Position numbers and translations under genes: made by a program
The notes under the pieces: generated by a model
Databases searched by the model: none
Told to the model about the DNA's origin: nothing
Seen by the model: the letters and a program-made list of their open reading frames with translations, nothing else
Shown here: positions 43,868-54,094 of the stretch, in pieces
How the letters are laid out: every line of letters begins with the position of its first letter
How positions within the stretch are numbered: position 1 is the stretch's first letter
NCBI GenBank assembly: GCA_020796225.1
Contig: CM036759.1
Location: 67,339,590-67,403,589 of the forward strand
DNA length: 64,000 bases
Source: Arion vulgaris
Lineage: Eukaryota; Mollusca; Gastropoda; Stylommatophora; Arionidae
Reading direction: 5' to 3'

Positions 43868-44402
43868 GCTGTCAAGGACGAGACCGGACCGACAATGCTC
43901 GGGGTAGGAGACAGCGCTCTGTGCAGAGCGGATCCCGACGTCCCCGGCGAAAATGCGAAATTGAAGCGAAACGACCGAGCGCTCGCTTCCCACAGTTTTG
44001 CCGGCAAGACTTGCGCCTCGCCAAGCAAAAACGACACCATGTTACTACCTGCGGACCCACAAGCTCGTTGCGAGAGCCGGGCCTTTAACGAGACCACCGT
44101 CGAGCGTTTAAAATTTTAGACTGACTGCATCACACCGCGACCGAGAAACTCCGATATACGGACACACACACCACCAATAAGACCGCGCGCGGCGAGCGAG
44201 CGAGTCTTAATAGCAGACGCTACCTTGTCCCTTATTCGCTGGGAGCCTCGTTCGCGTGAAAAAGCGAGGAGGCACGCGCAGCCGTTAGAGACTATGCACG
44301 CAATTGGTTATCGACACTGGGGAACCGCGTTCGTTGACTGGCTCGCCCGTCCGGTTATTTTCAAAACGGGGAGGCACAGTTTGCAGACGCACAACCCAGA
44401 TA
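43868..44402 (-). other. Probable 5' external transcribed spacer of rDNA
   Basis: GC-rich sequence contiguous with the exact 5' end of the 18S fragment, containing gagcgctcgc, cgcgcgcggcgagcgagcga and similar runs unlike the AT-rich neighbours. By position it should be the 5' ETS. Its outer end coincides with the target duplication, so it may begin at or near the pre-rRNA 5' end. Confidence 0.65.
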
Positions 44403-44404
44403 TG

Positions 44405-45000
44405 ACATCTTATAAAAATACTCATCATCATCATCAGGTTCCCTCTCCGTATCTCCAGCATCCTCTGTCTTTCGCCTTAGTGTTGCATTCTTCCAGATTG
44501 TAACCTGTCCATTTCTTTAAATTTCCTCCCACTTATCTCTCGGTCTTGCTCTTGCTTTTCCCTCCTCAACTTTCCCTCTAGTAAATGTTTTATCATGGTG
44601 TCATGTCTTTTATGTGCCCAAAATACTTTACTTGTCTGAATTTTATTTCTCTTAATAATTGTTTCTTCATGCCTAGTTTTCCTAAAACTTGTTTATTTGT
44701 CTGTTTTTCTGTCCATGAAACTCTGCTTATTCTTCTATATATCCACATCTCAAATGCATCAATTCTGTCTTCTAGCTGCTTGTTCATTGTCCATGTTTCG
44801 AGCCATACATTAATATAGGATATATATAGCATTTGATCATTCTCATTTTTAGCCTGTTTGTAATTTGTTTGGATGTCAGTAACTTTCTCATACTATTGAA
44901 ATTATCCTTGGCCATTCCTATTCTCTTTTTAATTTCTGTTATACATCTGCCATCATCTGTTATCATCTGACCAAGATATAAGAAATATTTTATTTGATGT
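44405..45000 (-). mobile_element. LINE C-terminal region
   Basis: Minus strand, with frameshifts: ITDDGRCITEIKKRIGMAKD, KMRMIKCYIYPILMYGSKHG, IDAFEMWIYRRISRVSWTEK, 'REIKFRQVKYFGHIKDMT', then LKKWTGYNLEECNTKAKDRG and CWRYGEGT, ending in a (GAT)n tail near 44425. Segment order matches non-LTR ORF2 after the RT core. No D/E catalytic motif remains. The 3' end is adjacent to the chimeric retrocopy. Confidence 0.8.
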
Positions 45001-45290
45001 AGTAATTCTACATTTATTAAACAATACTGCAGGCTAGTATATCGGTTGTGAAGGGGTTAAGTTACTGGGGGGGGGAAGGAGGTACCATTCTTCGCCGAAA
45101 CCGGACAGGAATTTATGTCAAGATCCGATCAATCAGATCGACCTAGATTTATATTTCTTTTCCTCACAAAGCCTGGACTCATAGTGTCACATCTGACGGG
45201 TTATAAAGACAACACTTCTAAAGTATGTCAAGGACGTGAATCAGATTTAATGGCATCTTCTATGATCGATCAGGACTGACACTACGCTAC
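45001..45290. other. No recognisable feature
   Basis: Contains a G10 run at 45068. Nothing else recognised. Confidence 0.35.
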
Positions 45291-45295
45291 AGTAC

Positions 45296-45832
45296 AACCA
45301 TGGCCTCCGATAGCATATGGTCGGCGAGCTGAGGTCAAAATTCCTAGGAAATAAGACTACAACTGTCACGTGATCCTCGCATTCCAGTGTTGCTGTATAA
45401 AGACTAATTCATTAAAAAAACAACAACACAACACGCTAAATCAAGGTTATAGTATGTTACAAATTCACCCGTGTAGTGCCGGGTCCCGCAAGGAAACAAA
45501 GAATAGTACCACTGCGACCTACAATGCATGATGTAAGAGGCGACGAATGTAAGCCATATGGATATTACACTAGTAAATAAAAAGCAGCGCAGAAATCGGA
45601 TGTGCAGGTCTTCTTGTGGGTGCATAACTGACACAGCGTACAATCGCTCTTGTGCTCAGATCACATACAAATCACACAGAGTGGTTGACAAGTGTTCGAT
45701 ATGGAGCGTTCTAAGAAGAAGAAGAAGGATTATGTTAGAAATGAAGTTTAAGGAATTTCAGTTTTAACATTTGTTATCAATAAACAACAATGATCATAAA
45801 GAATTGAGTAAAATTGGTAAAATTGAATAAAG
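45296..45832 (+). mobile_element. Element E copy 3 split by SINE-B
   Basis: 45296-45464: aaccatggcctccgatagca, gaggtcaaaattcctaggaa, acgctaaatcaaggttatag. It resumes at 45730 with ttatgttagaaatgaagttt and ends 'gaattgagtaaaattgg'. Blocks are single-copy, as in copy 2. Confidence 0.7.
45453..45741 (+). mobile_element. SINE-B with 12-bp target duplication
   Basis: Body 45465-45729 (265 bp): cacccgtgtagtgccgggtc at the 5' end, 'gcgacctacaatgcatgatg', gtgggtgcataactgacaca, tgttcgatatggagcgttct, (GAA)n tail. Flanks tatgttacaaat (45453-45464) and tatgttagaaat (45730-45741), one mismatch. This copy best defines the ends of SINE-B. Confidence 0.85.
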
Positions 45833-45834
45833 TA

Positions 45835-45999
45835 GTGCAGCAAGTAGACCAGCACATCTGATTTCTGTGACGCATTTTATTTACTAGGGTAGCTTTCCTA
45901 GGCCCCTACATCAGTCGCCTCTTACGACATGCCTTGTAGGTCGCAGTGATACTATTTTTTGCTTCGCTTGCAGTCCCCATCACCACATGGATGACATGG
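45835..45999 (-). mobile_element. SINE-B, 5' part only
   Basis: Reverse complement of the SINE-B 5' half (ttatttactagggtagcttt, 'cctcttacgacatgccttg', ending ccatcaccacatgg). The tail half is missing. It lies just upstream of the array at 46005. Confidence 0.8.
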
Positions 46000-46004
46000 T
46001 TATT

Positions 46005-46585
46005 TAACGAAATGCAATAATGATGATGGTCCTATCAGTTATTTAACGAAATGCAATAATGATGATGGTGGTCCTATCAGTTATTTAACGAAATGTAACA
46101 ATGATGGTGGTCCTATCAGTTATTTAACGAAATGCAATGATGGTGGTCCTATCAGTTATTTAACGAAATGTAACAATGATGGTGGTCCTAACAGTTATTT
46201 AACGAAATGCAACAATGATGGTGGTCCTAACAGTTATTTAACGAAATGCAACAATGATGGTGGTCCTAACAGTTATTTAACGAAATGCAACAATGATGGT
46301 GGTCCTAACAGTTATTTAACGAAATGTAACAATGATGGTGGTCCTAACAGTTATTTAACGAAATGCAACAATGATGGTGGTCCTAACAGTTATTTAACGA
46401 AATGCAACAATGATGGTGGTCCTAACAGTTATTTAACGAAATGTAACAATGATGGTGGTCCTAACAGTTATTTAACGAAATGCAACAATGATGGTGGTCC
46501 TAACAGTTATTTAACGATATGCAATGATGGTGGTCCTAGCAATTAATCAACGATATGCAATGATGGTGGTCCTAGCAATCAATCA
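46005..46585. repeat. 39-bp minisatellite seeded by SINE-A 3' end
   Basis: About 15 copies, core gttatttaacgaaatgcaac followed by aatgatggtggtcctaaca. The edges read acatggttatttaacgaaat and ggtggtcctagcaatcaatc. The corresponding SINE-A end is acatggttactcaccgaagt + gcaatgatgatggtcctatcaatcaatc. So the unit is the last about 39 bp of SINE-A, and the right end of the array still has the (AATC) tail. Confidence 0.9.
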
Positions 46586-46875
46586 AGGAATCTGTTATAA
46601 AACCAGGTCTCAATGGCTCACAGATTTAGCTGTTGATTTATTTACTGTCCGTGACTCCCACACATATATACATATCAGTACCGGTTCCATTAGGCACTGA
46701 AGAACTCTCTCACTGGCTTTCAATTGATAATAATTTCTTGCATATAATGCTTGACATTTTCTGGAACTCTGTTTTAGGCTGGCTTCGTCTACTAGATTCG
46801 AGATAGAACAGCTTGTAGATACGGTTAAAGGTCGAACTGAGAGTATCTTAATAAAGAGACAGTGTTACAGACAGT
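46586..46875. other. No recognisable feature
   Basis: AT-rich; no feature recognised. Confidence 0.35.
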
Positions 46876-47110
46876 CCCCGTGTGTTGTCAGGGCCCGCAT
46901 GGGAAGCAAAGAATTGTCACACTGCGACTTACAAGGCATGTCGTAAGAGGCAGCTACGGTAGGGGTCCGCCCGTTTGCTGCTGGGGCCCAAAAGGGGAGG
47001 AAAGAATATGCAGCAATGTGTACCTGTCAGGCATTGCGTAAAAGGCGAGTAAGGAGGATCGACGTGGGGCTGGCTACCTCACCCTGTAGAAAAAATAACC
47101 CAAATACCTT
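46876..47110 (+). mobile_element. Two SINE-B 5' segments in tandem
   Basis: 46876-46962 (ccgtgtgttgtcagggcccg, acaaggcatgtcgtaagagg) is followed at 46968 by a more diverged second 5' segment (ccgtttgctgctggggccca, gtgtacctgtcaggcattgc, taaaaggcgagtaagg). Confidence 0.65.
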
Positions 47111-47184
47111 CAACAAACATGAAAAGCACAACCAGCACAACCATAAGAAATAACCTAACTCAACCATCTGAACCAGGCAAGGTT

Positions 47185-47612
47185 TTCTAACTGGGGACAC
47201 ATGACATCGCCAGGAAGGTCCTCCAACTGGGAACAAATGACATCGCCAGGGAAGGTCCTCCAACTGGGAACAATGACATCGCCAGTGGAAGGTCCTCCAA
47301 CTGGGAACAAATGACGTATCCTAGGCGAGGTCCTCCAACTGGAGCACAAATAACGTATATCCAGGGGAAGGTCCTCCAACTGGGGAACAAATGACGTATC
47401 GCCAGGCGAAGGTCCTCAACTGGGGAACAAATGACATATCGCCAGGGAAGGTCCCCCAACTGGGGAACAAATGACATATCGCCAGGGGAAGGTCCTCCAA
47501 CTGGGGAACAAATGACGTATCGCCAGGCGAAGGTCCTCCAACTGGGGAACAAATGACATATCGCCAGGGGAAGGTCCTCCAACTGGGGAACAAATGACGT
47601 ATCGCCGGGAAA
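47185..47612. repeat. 41-bp minisatellite at an RTE 5' coding region
   Basis: About 10 copies, core ggtcctccaactggggaaca followed by aatgacgtatcgccaggcgaa. In the frame of the downstream LINE codons the last unit reads EGPPTGEQMTYR and continues into RRERRKDPVMPTNVLFGRK, so the repeat appears seeded in the LINE's own N-terminal coding sequence. Confidence 0.9.
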
Positions 47613-47845
47613 GACGAAAGGATCCGGTGATGCCGACTAACGTTCTTTTCGGTAGGAAAACTGAAAGAATTGGTTGCTGGAACGTGAAAACGTTGCTTGA
47701 GCAGAACAAAACAGCCCAGCTCCCAACCGAGATGAAGAACTACGGGATACAAACATGGAAAGAATTGTAAGGAATGACAGGAAACAGGAAGAGCTGGAAG
47801 AAGTTTGTGGAAGACCTGTGCTCCATTGGGAGTTGAAAGGGGATG
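47613..47845 (+). mobile_element. Internally deleted RTE-like LINE (5' endonuclease start fused to 3' end)
   Basis: One frame encodes MPTNVLFGRKTE, RIGCWNVKTLLEQNKTAQL, PTEMKNYGIQ and then directly TWKEL, stop, GMTGNRKSWKKFVEDLCSIG, stop, followed by (GATGAA)n. RIGxWNVxTLxxxxKxAQL is the start of the apurinic-like endonuclease domain; TWKEL...KFVEDLCSIG is the RTE C terminus, as at 31760-31842. The intervening about 900 codons, including RT, are absent and the junction keeps the frame. Confidence 0.75.
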
Positions 47846-47866
47846 AAGATGAAGATGAAGTTATAG

Positions 47867-48362
47867 ACAGTCTTGTAGTAAAGACAGTGCTATATACCGT
47901 CTCGTTGCATTGAGACAGGTTTTACTGACAGTCTTGTAGTAAAGACAGTGCTATATACCGTCTCGTTGCATTGAGACAGGTTTTACTGACAGTCTTGTAG
48001 TAAAGACAGTGCTATATACCGTCTCGTTGCATTGAGACAGGTTTTACTGACAGTCTTGTAGTAAAGACAGTGCTATATACCGTCTCGTTGCATGGAGACA
48101 GGTTTTACTGACAGTCTGGTAGTAAAGACAGTGCTATATACCGTCTCGTTGCATGGAGACAGGTTTTACTGACATTCTTGTAGTAAAGACAGTGCTATAT
48201 ACCGTCTCGTTGCATTGAGACAGGTTTTACTGACAGTCTGGTAGTAAAGACAGTGCTATATACCGTCTCGTTGCATGGAGACAGGTTTTACTGACATTCT
48301 TGTAGTAAAGACAGTGCTATATACCGTCTCGTTGCATTGAGACAGGTTTTACTGACAGTCTT
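47867..48362. repeat. 61-bp minisatellite
   Basis: Eight copies, core gtaaagacagtgctatatac followed by cgtctcgttgcattgagacaggttttactgacagtcttgta. It contains a gtctc...gagac hairpin in each unit. Variants cattgag/catggag and cagtctt/cattctt alternate. Confidence 0.95.
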
Positions 48363-48615
48363 ACGCTCGTGTATTATCAGGACTCGTAAGGGGAGCAAAG
48401 AATAATAACACTGTGATCTACAAGACTGAGGCGCCTGAGGTAGGAGTATAGGAAAGCTACCTTAGTAAATAAAAAGCGTCGCAGAAATAGGATGTTCTGA
48501 CCTACTTCTAGGCGCATAACTGACACAACGTACACTCGCTTTTAGGCTTAGATCACATACAAATCACATATAGCATTTAATAAGTAGTCGATATGTAGCG
48601 TGCGAGGGAAGAATA
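48363..48615 (+). mobile_element. SINE-B
   Basis: cgctcgtgtattatcaggac, taaataaaaagcgtcgcaga, cctacttctaggcgcataac, agtcgatatgtagcgtgcga. Begins exactly at the end of the 61-bp array. Confidence 0.85.
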
Positions 48616-48876
48616 AGTTCTGCCACTAAGGTTTCCTTAAGTTAACTAGACACCTGATGTCACAACGTTCCCCGTCCGTTGCGGAAACAATGACACCGCT
48701 TGACAACACCAACAATATCATTGTCATCGTTTATTTATTCAGATGACACGCCGCAGCTACTGAGGTCATGTCACCATACACGTTATTAGTTATGACATTG
48801 TTGGTGTCACTTAAATAAACACATTAGCGACCTGGCCAGTGACATTTCAGTACTTTTTCTTTTCTTTACCCACGAT
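48616..48876. other. No clear feature; weak inverted repeat
   Basis: aacaccaacaatatcattgt (about 48697) and atgacattgttggtgtcac (about 48792) form an imperfect inverted repeat. Nothing else recognised. Confidence 0.4.
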
Positions 48877-51800
48877 GAATTCAGAGAGAGCTACATAAGT
48901 GTAGTTGTTAGTGAATTCAGAGAGAGCTACATAAGTGTAGTTGTTAATGAATTCAGAGAGAGCTACATAAGTGTAGTTGTTAATGAATTCAGAGAGAGCT
49001 ACATAAGTGTAGTTGTTAATGAATTCAGAGAGAGCTACATAAGTGTAGTTGTTAATGAATTCAGAGAGAGCTACATAAGTGTAGTTGTTAGTGAATTCAA
49101 AAGAGCTACATAAGTGTAGTTGTTAATGAATTCAGAGAGAGCTACATAAGTGTAGTTGTTAATGAATTCAGAGAGAGCTACATAAGTGTAGTTGTTAATG
49201 AATTCAGAGAGAGCTACATAAGTGTAGTTGTTAATGAATTCAGAGAGAGCTACATAAGTGTAGTTGTTAATGAATTCAGAGAGAGCTACATAAGTGTAGT
49301 TGTTAATGAATTCAGAGAGAGCTACATAAGTGTAGTTGTTAATGAATTCAGAGAGAGCTGCATAAGCGTAGTTATATTGTTAGTGAATTCAGAGAGAGCT
49401 ACATAAGCGTAGTTGTTAATGAATTCAGAGAGAGCTACATAAGTGTAGTTGTTAATGAATTCAGAGAGAGCTGCATAAGCGTAGTTGTTAATGAATTCAA
49501 AAGAGATGCATAAGCGTAGTTATATTGTTAGTGAATTCAGAGAGACTACATAAGCGTAGTTGTTAATGAATTCAAAAGAGCTACATAAGTGTAGTTGTTA
49601 ATGAAATCAGAGAGAGCTGCATAAGCGTAGTTGTTAATGAATTCAGAGAGAGCTACATAAGCGTAGTTATATTGTTAGTGAATTCAGAGAGAGCTACATA
49701 AGCGTAGTTGTTAATGAATTCAGAGAGAGCTACATAAGTGTAGTTGTTAATGAATTCAGAGAGAGCTGCATAAGCGTAGTTGTTAATGAATTCAGAGAGA
49801 GCTACATAAGCGTAGTTGTTAATGAATTCAGAGAGAGCTACATAAGCGTAGTTGTTAATGAATTCAGAGAGAGCTACATAAGTGTAGTTGTTAATGAATT
49901 CAGAGAGAGCTACATAAGCGTAGTTATATTGTTAGTGAATTCAGAGAGAGCTACATAAGCGTAGTTGTTAATGAATTCAAAAGAGCTGCATAAGTGTAGT
50001 TGTTAATGAATTCAGAGAGAGCTACATAAGTGTAGTTGGTAATGAATTCAGAGAGAGCTACATAAGTGTAGTTGTTAATGAATTCAGAGAGAGCTACATA
50101 AGTGTAGTTGTTAATGAATTCGAGAGAGCTACATAAGTGTAGTTGTTAATGAATTCAGAGAGAGCTGCATAAGTGTAGTTGTTAATGAATTCAGAGAGAG
50201 CATAATGTAGTTGTTAATGAATTCAGAGAGAGCTACATAAGCGTAGTTGTTAATGAATTCAGAGAGAGCTACATAAGCGTAGTTGGTAATGAATTCAGAG
50301 AGAGCTACATAAGTGTAGATGTTAATGAATTCAGAGAGAGTTACATAAGTGTAGTTGTTAATGAATTCAGAGAGAGCTACATAAGTGTAGTTGTTAATGA
50401 ATTCAGAGAGAGCTACATAAGTGTAGTTGTTAATGAATTCAGAGAGAGCTACATAAGTTTAGTTGTTAATGAATTCAGAGAGAGCTGCATAAGTGTAGTT
50501 GTTAATGAATTCAGAGAGAGCTACATAAGTGTAGTTGTTAATGAATTCAGAGAGAGCTACATAAGTGTAGTTGTTAATGAATTCAGAGAGAGCTACATAA
50601 GCGTAGTTGTTAATGAATTCAGAGAGAGCTACATAAGTGTAGTTGTTAATGAATTCAGAGAGAGCTACATAAGTGTAGTTGTTAATGAATTCAGAGAGAG
50701 CTACATAAGCGTAGTTGTTAATGAATTCAGAGAGAGCTACATAAGTGTAGTTGTTAATGAATTCAGAGAGAGCTACATAAGCGTAGTTGTTAATGAATTC
50801 AGAGAGAGCTGCATAAGTGTAGTTATATTGTTAGTGAATTCAGAGAGAGCTACATAAGGTGAGTTGTTAATGAATTCAGAGAGCTCATAAGTGTAGTTGT
50901 TAATGAATTCAGAGAGAGCTGCATAAGTGTAGTTATATTGTTAGTGAATTCAGAGAGAGCTACATAAGCGTAGTTGTTAATGAATTCAGAGAGAGCTACA
51001 TAAGTGTAGTTGTTAATGAATTCAAAAGAGCTGCATAAGTGTAGTTGTTAATGAATTCAGAGAGAGCTGCATAAGTGTAGTTATTAATGAATTCAGAGAG
51101 AGCTGCATAAGCGTAGTTATATTGTTAGTGAATTCAGAGAGAGCTGCATAAGTGTAGTTGTTAATGAATTCAGAGTGAGCTGCATAAGCGTAGTTGTTAA
51201 TGAATTCAGAGAGAGCTACATAAGTGTAGTTGGTAATGAATTCAGAGAGAGCTGCATAAGTGTAGTTGTTAATGAATTCAGAGAGAGCTACATAAGTGTA
51301 GTTGTTAATGAATTCAGAGAGAGCTGCATAAGTGTAGTTATATTGTTAGTGAATTCAGAGAGAGCTACATAAGCGTAGTTGTTAATGAATTCAGAGAGCT
51401 GCATAAGGTAGTGTTAATGAATTCAGAGAGAGCTGCATAAGTGTAGTTATTAATGAATTCAGAGAGCTGCATAATGTAGTTATATTGTTAGTGAATTCAG
51501 AGAGCTATATAAGCGTAGTTGTTAATGAATTCAGAAAAGCTGCATAAGTGTAGTTGTTAATGAATTCAGAGAGAGCTGCATAAGTGTAGTTATTAATGAA
51601 TTCAAAAGAGCTACATAAGCGTAGTTGTTAATGAATTCAGAGAGAGCTGCATAAGTGTAGTTATATTGTTAGTGAATTCAGAGAGAGCTACATAAACGTA
51701 GTTGTTAATGAATTCAGAGAGAGTTGCATAAGTGTAGTTGTTAATGAATTCAGAGAGAGCTGCATAAGTGTAGTTATTAATGAATTCAGAGAGAGCTGCA

Positions 51801-53893
51801 TAAGCGTAGTTATATTGTTAGTGAATTCAGAGAGAGCTGCATAAGTGTAGTTGTTAATGAATTCAGAGTGAGCTGCATAAGCGTAGTTGTTAATGAATTC
51901 AGAGAGGGTACATAAGCGTAGTTGGTAATGAATTCAGAGAGAGCTACATAAGTGTAGTTGTTAATGAATTCAGAGAGAGCTGCATAAGTGTAGTTGTTAA
52001 TGAATTCAGAGAGAGCTACATAAGTGTAGTTGTTAATGAATTCAGAGAGAGCTACATAAGTGTAGTTGTTAATGAATTCAGAGAGAGCTACATAAGTGTA
52101 GTTGTTAATGAATTCAGAGAGAGCTACATAAGTGTAGTTGTTAATGAATTCAGAGAGAGCTACATAAGTGTAGTTGTTAATGAATTCAGAGAGAGCTACA
52201 TAAGTGTAGTTGTTAATGAATTCTGAGAGAGCTGCATAAGTGTAGTTATATTGTTAGTGAATTCAGAAGAGCTACAAGCGTAGTTGTTAATGAATTCAGA
52301 GAGGCTGCATAAATGTAGTTGTTAATGAATTCAAAAGAGCTGCATAAGTGTAGTTATTAATGAATTCAGAGAGAGCTGCATAAGTGTAGTTATATTGTTA
52401 GTGAATTCAGAGAGAGCTACATAAGCGTAGTTGTTAATGAATTCAGAGAGAGCTGCATAAGTGTAGTTGTTAATGAATTCAGAGAGAGCTGCATAAGTGT
52501 AGTTATTAATGAATTCAGAGAGAGCTACATAAGTGTAGTTGTTAATGAATTCAGAGAGAGCTGCATAAGTGTAGTTATATTGTTAGTGAATTCAGAGAGA
52601 GCTACATAAGCGTAGTTGTTAATGAATTCAGAGAGAGCTACATAAGCGTAGTTGTTAATGAATTCAGAGAGAGCTGCATAAGTGTAGTTGTTAATGAATT
52701 CAGAGAGCTGCATAAGTGTAGTATAATGAATTCAGAGAGAGCTGCATAAGCGTAGTTATATTGTTAGTGAATTCAGAGAGAGCTGCATAAGTGTAGTTGT
52801 TAATGAATTCAGAGTGAGCTGCATAAGCGTAGTTGTTAATGAATTCAGAGAGAGCTACATAAGCGTAGTTGGTAATGAATTCAGAGAGAGCTACATAAGC
52901 GTAGCTGTTAATGAATTCAGAGAGAGCTACATTAGTGTAGTTGTTAATGAATTCAGAGAGAGCTACATAAGCGTAGTTGTTAATGAATTCAGAGAGAGCT
53001 ACATAAGTGTAGTTGTTAATGAATTCAAAAAAGCTACATAAGCGTAGTTGTTAATGAATTCAGAGAGGGTATATTAGTGTAGTTGTTAATGAATTCAGAG
53101 AGAGCTACAAAAGCGGAGTTGTTAATGAATTCAGAGAGAGCTACATAAGTGTAGTTGTTAATGAATTCAGAGAGAGCTACATAAGTGTAGTTGTTAATGA
53201 ATTCAGAGAGAGCTACATAAGTGTAGTTGTTAATGAATTCAGAGAGAGCTACATAAGTGTAGTTGTTAATGAATTCAGAGAGAGCTACATAAGTGTAGTT
53301 GTTAATGAATTCAGAGAGAGCTACATAAGTGTAGTTGTTAATGAATTCAGCGAGAGCTACATAAGCGTAGTTGTTAATGAATTCAGAGAGAGCTACATAA
53401 GTGTAGTTGTTAATGAATTCAGAGAGAGCTGCATAAGTGTAGTTATATTGTTAGTGAATTCAGAGAGAGCTACATAAGCGTAGTTGTTAATGAATTCAGA
53501 GAGAGCTACATAAGCGTAGTTGTTAATGAATTCAGAGAGAGCTGCATAAGTGTAGTTGTTAATGAATTCAGAGAGAGCTGCATAAGTGTAGTTATTAATG
53601 AATTCAGAGAGAGCTGCATAAGCGTAGTTATATTGTTAGTGAATTCAGAGAGAGCCGCATAAGTGTGTTGTTAATGAATCAGAGTGAGCTGCATAAGCGT
53701 AGTTGTTAATGAATTCAGAGAGAGCTACATAAGCGTAGTTGGTAATGAATTCAGAGAGAGCTACATAAGTGTAGTTGTTAATGAATTCAGAGAGAGCTAC
53801 ATAAGTGTAGTTGTTAATGAATTCAGAGAGAGCTACATAAGCCTAGTTGTTAGTGAATTCAGAGAGAGCTGCATAAGCGTAGCTGTTAGTGAA
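48877..53893. repeat. 36-bp satellite-like array, 5 kb
   Basis: About 137 units, core gaattcagagagagctacat followed by aagtgtagttgttaat. Nearly every unit has an EcoRI site (gaattc). A 42-bp variant with gtagttatattgttagtgaattc recurs about 17 times at irregular spacing (for example 49370, 49520, 49670, 50825, 51120, 52245, 53440), often with gctgcataag in the preceding unit, indicating higher-order duplication. Open frames (SYISVVVNEFRE) are spurious. Indel-rich sections at 50190-50210, 50850-50890 and 51390-51500. Confidence 0.97.
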
Positions 53894-54094
53894 TTTGCTT
53901 CTTTAACTAGTGGTTCGGGTTCAATGCCATATTAGGTGTGGAATTTTTTCCGACAGTCACGGCTCTCAGGTCAAGCCAGCCTCAATTGTGTATCAGGAAA
54001 AGCACTGTGAAGTAAAGACAGCCGGCGTGATCTTGACAATATCACCCATCGTGAGCCGACGGTCAATGAAAAATACAGGTCTAACACCGTCTTA
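53894..54094. other. Short unique spacer
   Basis: Between two satellites; contains ggttcgggttcaatgcc, which resembles a Pol III B box (GGTTCAATGCC), but no A box or tRNA fold was found. Confidence 0.35.

Larger units (their letters stand above)
42417..44413 (-). mobile_element. Chimeric retrocopy: pre-rRNA fused to retroposon D
   Basis: One unit bounded by a perfect 11-bp direct repeat tgacatcttat (42417-42427 and 44403-44413). Read on the minus strand it contains about 535 nt of apparent 5' ETS (44402-43868), 18S rRNA nt 1 to about 135 (43867-43733), then D from near its 5' end (cctcaaaaggctcatgaggt) to its (GAA)n tail at 42428. Same orientation throughout, tail at one end and duplication at both ends fit a single target-primed reverse transcription event with a template jump from D RNA to a pre-rRNA fragment. 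The right-hand repeat lies in the 3' part of a LINE, the left in the 35-bp array. Confidence 0.8.

Noticed and set aside
43733..44402. Functional rRNA gene
   Set aside because: Only about 135 nt of 18S are present, with changes in invariant positions, and the segment is bounded by retroposon D and a target duplication.
53894..53935. tRNA gene suggested by ggttcgggttcaatgcc
   Set aside because: Only the B-box-like string is present; no cloverleaf could be drawn from the flanks.
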